A DNA stretch of 64,000 nucleotides from Rhabditoides inermis (lineage: Eukaryota > Nematoda > Chromadorea > Rhabditida > Rhabditidae). Below are positions 58,407 to 64,000 of this stretch, piece by piece. The stretch covers positions 263,501-327,500 of the forward strand of contig CAWZYM010000392.1 in NCBI GenBank assembly GCA_963966185.1. The letters are read 5' to 3'. Made by a program: the position numbers and the translations under genes. Under the pieces are notes generated by a model. The model had not been told where the DNA came from. It saw only the letters and a program-made list of their open reading frames with translations, and ran no database searches. How positions within the stretch are numbered: the first letter of the stretch is position 1; each line of letters starts with the position of its first letter.

Positions 58407-59709
58407 ATGGGGTTATGTAAGTGTCCAAAGAAGAAGGTGACAAGTTTGTTTTGTTTCGAGCATCGTGTCAACGTGTGCGATCACTGCCTCGTTGAAAGTC
58501 ACGACAGGGTCAGTCGATGTTTTCATTTATATACATATATTTACATGTTTAGTGTGTTGTGCAAACGTACTTGCAATGGCTTACTGACAGTGATTACGAC
58601 ACTAACTGCACTCTGTGCGAGACTCCGCTCACCGACAGGGAGACTATTCGTCTTCAGTGCTTGCGTATGTCCATTTGTTATTTAAATGCGATATCGAATT
58701 GATGATTTGTTTTAGACGTTTTCCACTGGGATTGTGTTGATGCGTGGGCGTCCCGACTTCCAGCAAACACTGCACCTGCGGGCTACAGGTCAGTTTTCAG
58801 TGCATGTGGGTAATTATTGGTTTATTTAATGTTTTAGATGTCCCTTCTGCCGTGATGCAGTCTTTCCCCAAGCTAACCAGACGTCGCCGTGTATCGAGAA
58901 GCTTCGTCAACAATTGCAAAAGGCGAACTGGGCACGTGCCGGCCTCGGTCTTCCTCTGGTAAGTTGTGTTATTTACGTTCAGTGAGACATTGTTTCATAT
59001 CATTGTTTTATTGTTTAGCTTCCCGAGTTGGAGCGTGCGGTGCCTCCCCCGCTGCCAGTCCGCCCTACTGCCGCGGCTGCTGTCGACTCTCACTTAACTC
59101 CTCATCCGATTTATGAAGCTGGTAGTGTATATTATTTTAACCGGTTGTATTTGGTGTATACTGTTATGTTTAGGAACTGTATCTGGCAACTATCGCGCTG
59201 CTACCCCTGCAACAGTTCTTGACGTGGACGACATGTACGGCGGACATGCTGCACGCAGTGATTCTGCTATCTTCACGGGTATGTTAATTTTCATTCGATT
59301 TCTGATGTCATGATTAGTTAGTATTTAGCCCGCAAGAAGCAAGCTGATCGGGAGCCGTTGCTGTCTGGTGGAGACGGCAGTAGTGGTAGCAACAACCGTC
59401 GCGACGCAGACGACGTTGACAACAAGTACAAGCGAAGGCCCGCCGGCGAGTGGCTCAGCGGATTGTTCAAGTGAGAATTTTAAAAATGTGATAACTCGGT
59501 CTATTCTTTTCTTCAGAGCTCGGTACGGAAGCGCAGCAGGAGTGCGCGTGGGCAGTTGGCGTAAGCGCATCTTTATCGGCTTCCTAGTGGTTCTGGCTGT
59601 GGTGACAGTGGTAAGCCTGATGCCGAAGGGTGATGACTCGAACCCGCTCTTCGACCCCAACGCCAACCCTAACTTCGGACGCGTCGCCGCCGACGAAGGA
59701 CAGTTCTAA
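58407..59709 (+). CDS. Zinc finger protein-like 1 (Golgi RING/B-box protein)
   Basis: ZFPL1 is an integral Golgi membrane protein that interacts with the matrix protein GM130. The ATG at 58407 ([19 protein letters not shown]) opens a B-box-like finger, [25 protein letters not shown]-like domain follows: [35 protein letters not shown] and [13 protein letters not shown]. Then [20 protein letters not shown] and a variable linker lead to a single C-terminal transmembrane helix, [19 protein letters not shown] short [14 protein letters not shown] tail ends at TAA 59707. The order B-box, RING and C-terminal anchor matches the family, including the conserved [16 protein letters not shown] end. Seven or so exons. 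Confidence 0.94.
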
Positions 59710-60189
59710 TTAGCTGTATGGTGGGTGGGTGGGTGGGTATCAGTTTGATATTGAGATACATTTTTTTCTGTAACTGTACGTTTGAAATCCACTTGTGCAG
59801 TGCACCTTTAACATTCAATGAAGCCAACACCTTGTGTTTCGATTTCTATTCACATCTGTCTATATTCTAGCTGTGATCAACATATTTCTGGTATCAGGAG
59901 TGTGTTTTTAGCGTAATACATTCACTGTACTTGCATGTGTATATTTATTAATTAATTATTATATTCCCTGGGGATTGGCATGCGATTATGGGAATGGTTG
60001 TTGTACGGATAAAATAAAATATTTAACTCGTATTGCATTGTTGGTTTTGTATCATGCTTTTTACGATGGTTGTTCTACCATTTGATATCTCTTCAGTTGC
60101 TTTTGTATATAATACTTGTCATTTTGTCGCAAGTTTCAGTTGTATTGCTGATGTATTTAAGATTGATTATGTGTTGTAGAGGGTTAGCG
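59710..60189. other. Intergenic spacer, ZFPL1 / NDUFS1
   Basis: 480 bases between two plus-strand genes, with several AT-rich stretches and no coding exon. A 'tgttgtag' 12 bases before the NDUFS1 ATG could be a splice or trans-splice acceptor. Confidence 0.6.
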
Positions 60190-63100
60190 ATGCACCGCGT
60201 TGGTGGTCAGCTGCTGGCTCGCGGTGTGCGTGCGGGCCGCGTCTCGGCACGCGCCAACTCCACCCCCGCCGCCCCCGAGAAGTTCGAGGTCTTCATCGAC
60301 GACAAGAAGGTGCTCGTTGACCCTGGCATGACCATCCTCCAGGTATGTACTATTCGTTTGTTAAATTAAAATTAAATTTATTACACCACAAGGATGCGTC
60401 ACATGAAATGCCTGTGAACAATGACAATGGAGGGACAGCAGTAGAGTACTAGATGATATGGCTCTAGAAAACCAGCAATGAGAATCCACGATGACGGTGT
60501 GTCTTCTGGCTAGCGGCTGACAACGTGTCAGGATGGTCGCCAACCCGGCGCGGTAGCGGAACTTCTTACGGGCGGCATCGAACCCGTGACCTTTCGATTG
60601 AGAGCCGCGCACACATCCACTGTGCTACCGCCGCGTTATTTGTCTTTAAAATATTTCTCATATTTAGGCTTGTGCGCTTGTTGGCATTGACATTCCCCGT
60701 TTCTGCTACCACGATCGTCTCTCCATTGCTGGAAACTGTCGTATGTGCCTCGTCGAGGTCGAGAAGTCTGTTAAGGTTAATTCTTTTATATTGTTTTAGT
60801 TTTATTGTATATAACTGTTTGCAGCCTGTTGCATCGTGCGCCATGCCGGTGATGAAGGGAATGAAGGTGAAGACCAACTCCGACTTCACGAAGAAGGCTC
60901 GTGAGGGAGTGATGGAGTTCCTCCTTGTTAACCACCCTCTCGATTGCCCCATCTGCGATCAGGTTTGTAAACGTGCGAATTCATACGTTAACGGTCGCAT
61001 TGCAGGGAGGTGAGTGCGACCTGCAGGATCAGTCGGTTGCTTTCGGAACTGATCGCTCTCGTCACCAGTGCGGATCCGATGGAAAGCGGTACGTTATCTC
61101 TACTATCGAAGCAAATCGGCTAGCACTTTTACCATTTTATTATGCGTGTTTTCAGCGCCGTCGAGGACAAAAACATCGGTCCTCTTGTGAAGACGGTGAT
61201 GACCCGTTGCATCCAGTGCACTCGCTGTGTCCGTTTCGCGAACGAGGTGGCCGGAGTTCCTGACTTCGGAACCACTGGCCGTGGAAACGAGATGCAGATC
61301 GGAACCTACGTTGAGAAGCACTTTGCCACCGAGCTCTCTGGAAACGTGATCGACCTGTGCCCCGTCGGAGCTCTCACCAGCAAGCCCTACAGGTAAGTAG
61401 TGTATGACAGAAGGTGTGTATAGGAGTATTGCAGCTTCATGGCTCGCCCGTGGGAGACCCGCAAGACGGAGTCGGTTGATGTGATGGACGCGACTGGATC
61501 GAACATCGTGATCACTCACAGGACCGGAGAGGTGCTTCGCGTCATCCCCCGCATGAACGATGTGAGTACACATGCAACTAGAGCTCATAGAAGAGTGGGG
61601 TAATGATGTACCTGTAGGACGTGAACGAGGAGTGGATCTCGGATCGCACTCGCTTCGCCGTCGATGGACTGAAGAGACAGCGTCTCCTCCAGCCCATGAT
61701 CAAGGCTGCCGATGGAGTGCTCAAGCCCGCTTCCTGGGAAGAGGCTCTCTTCACTGTCGCTCAGAAGCTCAAGGAGACCCCCGCCGACCAGAAGGCCGCC
61801 GTTGTCGGAGGACTTCAGGACACTGGTATGTCATGCGGATGAAATTTCAAACGCCTTGTGATTCAGAGTCGATGCTGGCGCTGAAGGACCTGTTCAACCG
61901 TTTCAACAGCGAGAACGTGTGCACTGAGGAGGAGTTCCCCGAGGGCAGCTCTGACCTGCGCTCCAACTACATCATGAACGACGGACTGGCTGGAGTGGAG
62001 CAGGCTGACGCCCTTCTCCTCGTCGGAACCAACCCCCGCTACGAGGCCCCCGTCCTCAACGCCCGCATCAGGAAGCAGTGAGTAGAGAAGTGGAATAGAG
62101 GCTGGGAGAATAGGCTTTTGCAAACACTATTGTTGTAGCTACCTGTACTCTGAAGTGGAGGTTGGAGTGATCGGAGCCCAGACTGATCTCACCTACGACT
62201 ACGACTTCCTCGGAAACAACACCAAGGCTCTCGACGATCTCCTCTCCGGAAAGGGAGACTTCGCCCAGGTGACACCACCCTTTCATCTCCAACTAGCTTA
62301 GAATCAAACAAGCGTTTCCAGAAGCTTGCTTCGGCCAAGCGCCCGATGATCATTGTTGGAGCTGCTATGCTGAAGGGAGAGAAGGGAGCGGCTCTGCTGG
62401 CCAAACTGCAGCAGCTGTCCGCTAAAGTGTCCAAGGGAGAGGGCAAGGTTCTCAACGTCCTCCAGCGCTGGGCCGGACAGGTAAGTGGTAGTTTAGCTAG
62501 ATAATATCCAGATACAAATGTTACTGATGTTGTGATTATAGGTGGGAGCTCTCGACATCGGATACCAGGCGGGCACCGCTGCCCTCCGCAAGAAGCCCAT
62601 CAAATTCCTGTACATGCTGGGAGCCGACGAGGGAGTCGTCACCCGCCAGAACCTGGACCCCGGAGCGTTCGTCGTCTACCAGGGTCATCACGGAGACGCC
62701 GGAGCTGCCATGGCTGACGTCGTCCTCCCCGGAGCTGCCTACACCGAGAAGGAGGGTACCTATGTGAACACTGAGGGACGCGCCCAGAGGGGATTCCCTG
62801 CCGTCAGCCCGCCTGGTGAGTTATTTTGCTCTTCTTCTGTATCATCACTCTTTTGTTCAGGCGAGGCCCGCCACGACTGGAAGATCATCCGTGCCGTTTC
62901 CGAGGTGTCCGGAAAGACTCTTCCCTATGACGACATCAAACAGCTGCGCTCGAGGATGGCTGAGGTAGCTCCCCACCTTATCCGGTATGGAGACGTCGAG
63001 GTGTCCAACTTCCTCCAGCAGGCCGCTCAGCTCAACCAGGTGCGATAGCAAGAGTAGAGGTGTAGGTGCTAATGTTGTCATGTTGTTTCAGTCGAGCGGA

Positions 63101-63265
63101 CCTGTTGACCTGGACGTGTCTCCGGCGCAGAAGGAGCTGGCCGACTTCTATATCACCAACTCTGTAGCCCGCGCTTCCCCCACCATGGCCGAGTCTGTGC
63201 AGGCGTGCATCAAGAGCAAGGAGAACGAGTACATGGAGAAGCCGAGCGGATACGCCCACGCCTAA
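60190..63265 (+). CDS. nuo-5: NADH:ubiquinone oxidoreductase 75 kDa subunit (complex I, NDUFS1)
   Basis: Mitochondrial matrix-arm subunit carrying iron-sulfur clusters N1b, N4 and N5 in the electron path of complex I. Exons: 60190-60342, 60668-60775, 60825-60962, 61006-61088, 61156-61392, 61435-61561, 61618-61825, 61867-62077, 62139-62268, 62322-62480, 62542-62815, 62861-63039, 63092-63265. The N-terminus ([20 protein letters not shown]) is an Arg-rich mitochondrial presequence. Iron-sulfur ligands: [22 protein letters not shown] with [24 protein letters not shown] and [17 protein letters not shown]. The molybdopterin-type core continues with [46 protein letters not shown] and [19 protein letters not shown]. 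It ends [15 protein letters not shown]. Intron 1 (325 bp) is unusually long because it contains a SINE. Confidence 0.98.
60363..60640 (-). mobile_element. tRNA-derived SINE in NDUFS1 intron 1
   Basis: On the minus strand the insert starts near 60640 with 'gcggcggtagcacagtggat', containing an A-box (tagcacagtgg). It continues to 'acgggttcgatgccgcccgt', with a perfect B-box (ggttcgatgcc), about 35 bases later. A roughly 200-base body follows, and the element ends in an A/T-rich tail (taaatttaattttaattt) near 60363. The head does not fold into a functional tRNA (mispaired T-arm), so it is a retroposon and not a tRNA gene. The host intron is 325 bp, against 43-67 bp for the other introns of the gene. 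Confidence 0.75.
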
Positions 63266-63580
63266 ACCCTCCCCTTCCCCACCGGTACACTCTAGATGCT
63301 GTAGCCAGATCAACTTTGTCCATAGTTATATGTGCGCGCACACGTGTTGTAGATCATAGATTTAATGTATATGGTACTATAAATTTCTAAACATGTTGTT
63401 GGTTTTGATAATGTGTTCCCATGGAGATAGTGAACAGTTTCATTTGTAAAAGGCAGGTGGGGCGAGGTGATAATGAAGAAGGCGTGCGCGTTGAAATGCC
63501 GCGAGGTTACCTAGGCAGCCAACAGTATTGTACGATCCCCATTCCACACATACGTGCATTGTAACTAGGCCGCACCTAGA
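63266..63580. other. Intergenic spacer, NDUFS1 / ALG5-like
   Basis: 315 bases between two plus-strand genes, with the NDUFS1 3' UTR. No other feature seen. Confidence 0.6.
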
Positions 63581-63801
63581 ATGTACCTGTATTCGTTCTA
63601 TGGATTCATCGGACTGCTCATCCTTCGTTGGATGTGGAAGTAAGTGGGCGGGGCTTCTAGGGGCGGAAATAGTTGCATGCACAGAGCATGGAGGCGGCAT
63701 GCTTGGAGAGTGCCCACTCGCGATGAACTCATGAACGCTCCTGAAGAATTCACCGGAGGAGAGGGACAACCACGACACTTCAAGGAGGTCAGTGATCTCT
63801 C

Positions 63802-63845
<44 letters not shown>

Positions 63846-64000
63846 ATCTCTTTCTTCCCCCTCTCTCCTAACTTTCATTGTTTACAGCGCCTTGTGTCTT
63901 TCAATGGGGATGAGTTGATCGTTAGCCCTCCCTCACTGCAACTCACCGTTGTCGTCCCTGCTATGAACGAAGAGGTGGAAACATCAGCTGTGATTGTTTT
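63581..64000 (+). CDS. Dolichyl-phosphate beta-glucosyltransferase-like, 5' part (runs off the right edge)
   Basis: ALG5 makes dolichyl-phosphate glucose for N-glycan precursor synthesis at the ER. The ATG at 63581 (MYLYSFYGFIGLLILRWMW) gives an N-terminal membrane anchor. Exon 1 ends at 63639 and joins, over a 45-bp intron, to 63685-63787 (KAWRRHAWRVPTRDELM, APEEFTGGEGQPRHFKE), then to 63888 onward (RLVSFNGDELIVSPPSLQ, LTVVVPAMNEE). The VVVPAMNEE at the end matches the VVVPxxNEE start of the GT2 glycosyltransferase fold. The anchor plus about 75-residue lead-in fits ALG5. Only the first part is in the window, so the DXD motif cannot be checked. A different GT2 enzyme is possible. A CT array occupies intron 2. 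Confidence 0.6.
63805..63845. repeat. C-run and (CT)n microsatellite in intron
   Basis: About ten C followed by CT dinucleotides, sense orientation, in the second intron of the ALG5-like gene. Confidence 0.92.

Noticed and set aside
60540..60640. Possible tRNA gene in an NDUFS1 intron
   Set aside because: A and B boxes are good but the T-arm and acceptor stem do not pair, and body and tail sequence follow. Called a SINE.

Overview
The window is nuclear DNA of a nematode, most likely a rhabditid or diplogastrid. Three things point there. Genes are dense and cut by many short introns, often 40-70 bp and one apparently only 30 bp. There is a serpentine chemoreceptor of the nematode-only Srt type. 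Intronic (GA)n/(CT)n arrays are very frequent. No ribosomal RNA, CRISPR or bacterial-type operon is visible. Exon joins were worked out by hand from splice consensus and reading phase.

Layout. 1-9.9 kb (minus strand): three head-to-tail paralogues of a C2H2 zinc-finger gene, the leftmost cut by the window edge. The last intron of the rightmost copy holds two hairpin elements (MITE-like) and a tRNA-like SINE. 10.5-12.9 kb (minus): a PH plus coiled-coil protein (PLEKHD1-like). 13.4-14.0 kb (plus): a small secreted helical protein, converging on an SLC36/Aa_trans transporter (14.0-16.1 kb, minus). 16.7-18.8 kb (plus): a tau-tubulin-kinase-like kinase, converging on ornithine decarboxylase (18.9-20.8 kb, minus). 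The ODC leader (20.9-21.3 kb) carries an in-frame, spliced, AUG-less open frame ending Pro-Pro-Trp-stop. 23.6-25.7 kb (plus): an unrecognised membrane-anchored protein. 25.9-27.3 kb (minus): otubain. 28.1-33.7 kb (minus): a multi-exon gene that looks derived from a mobile element, with a decayed LDLa-repeat gene nested antisense in its 1.6-kb intron. 34.3-37.8 kb (plus): ATG9. 38.2-39.9 kb (plus): RRP36. 40.6-45.0 kb (plus): DNA polymerase delta catalytic subunit. 45.0-47.5 kb: mostly intergenic, with a TTAA-flanked MITE. 47.5-49.3 kb (plus): Srt chemoreceptor. 50.2-54.1 kb (minus): KLHL8-type BTB-Kelch gene, with a proline-rich secreted-protein gene nested antisense in one intron. 56.1-57.2 kb (minus): THUMPD1. 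58.4-59.7 kb (plus): ZFPL1. 60.2-63.3 kb (plus): NDUFS1 (complex I 75 kDa) with a SINE in its first intron. 63.6 kb to the edge (plus): start of an ALG5-like glucosyltransferase.

Most genes are housekeeping functions (replication, autophagy, ribosome biogenesis, complex I, ubiquitin, polyamines) and are not organised as a pathway cluster. The most interesting points are the ODC upstream frame with a C-terminal PPW, which resembles the polyamine-sensing upstream coding regions known for ODC/antizyme-inhibitor homologues; a 51-bp inverted copy of a kinase exon inside an intron of the neighbouring transporter; the element-derived gene with its nested pseudogene; the zinc-finger paralogue cluster with a shared N-terminal module; and TTAA-flanked hairpin elements.
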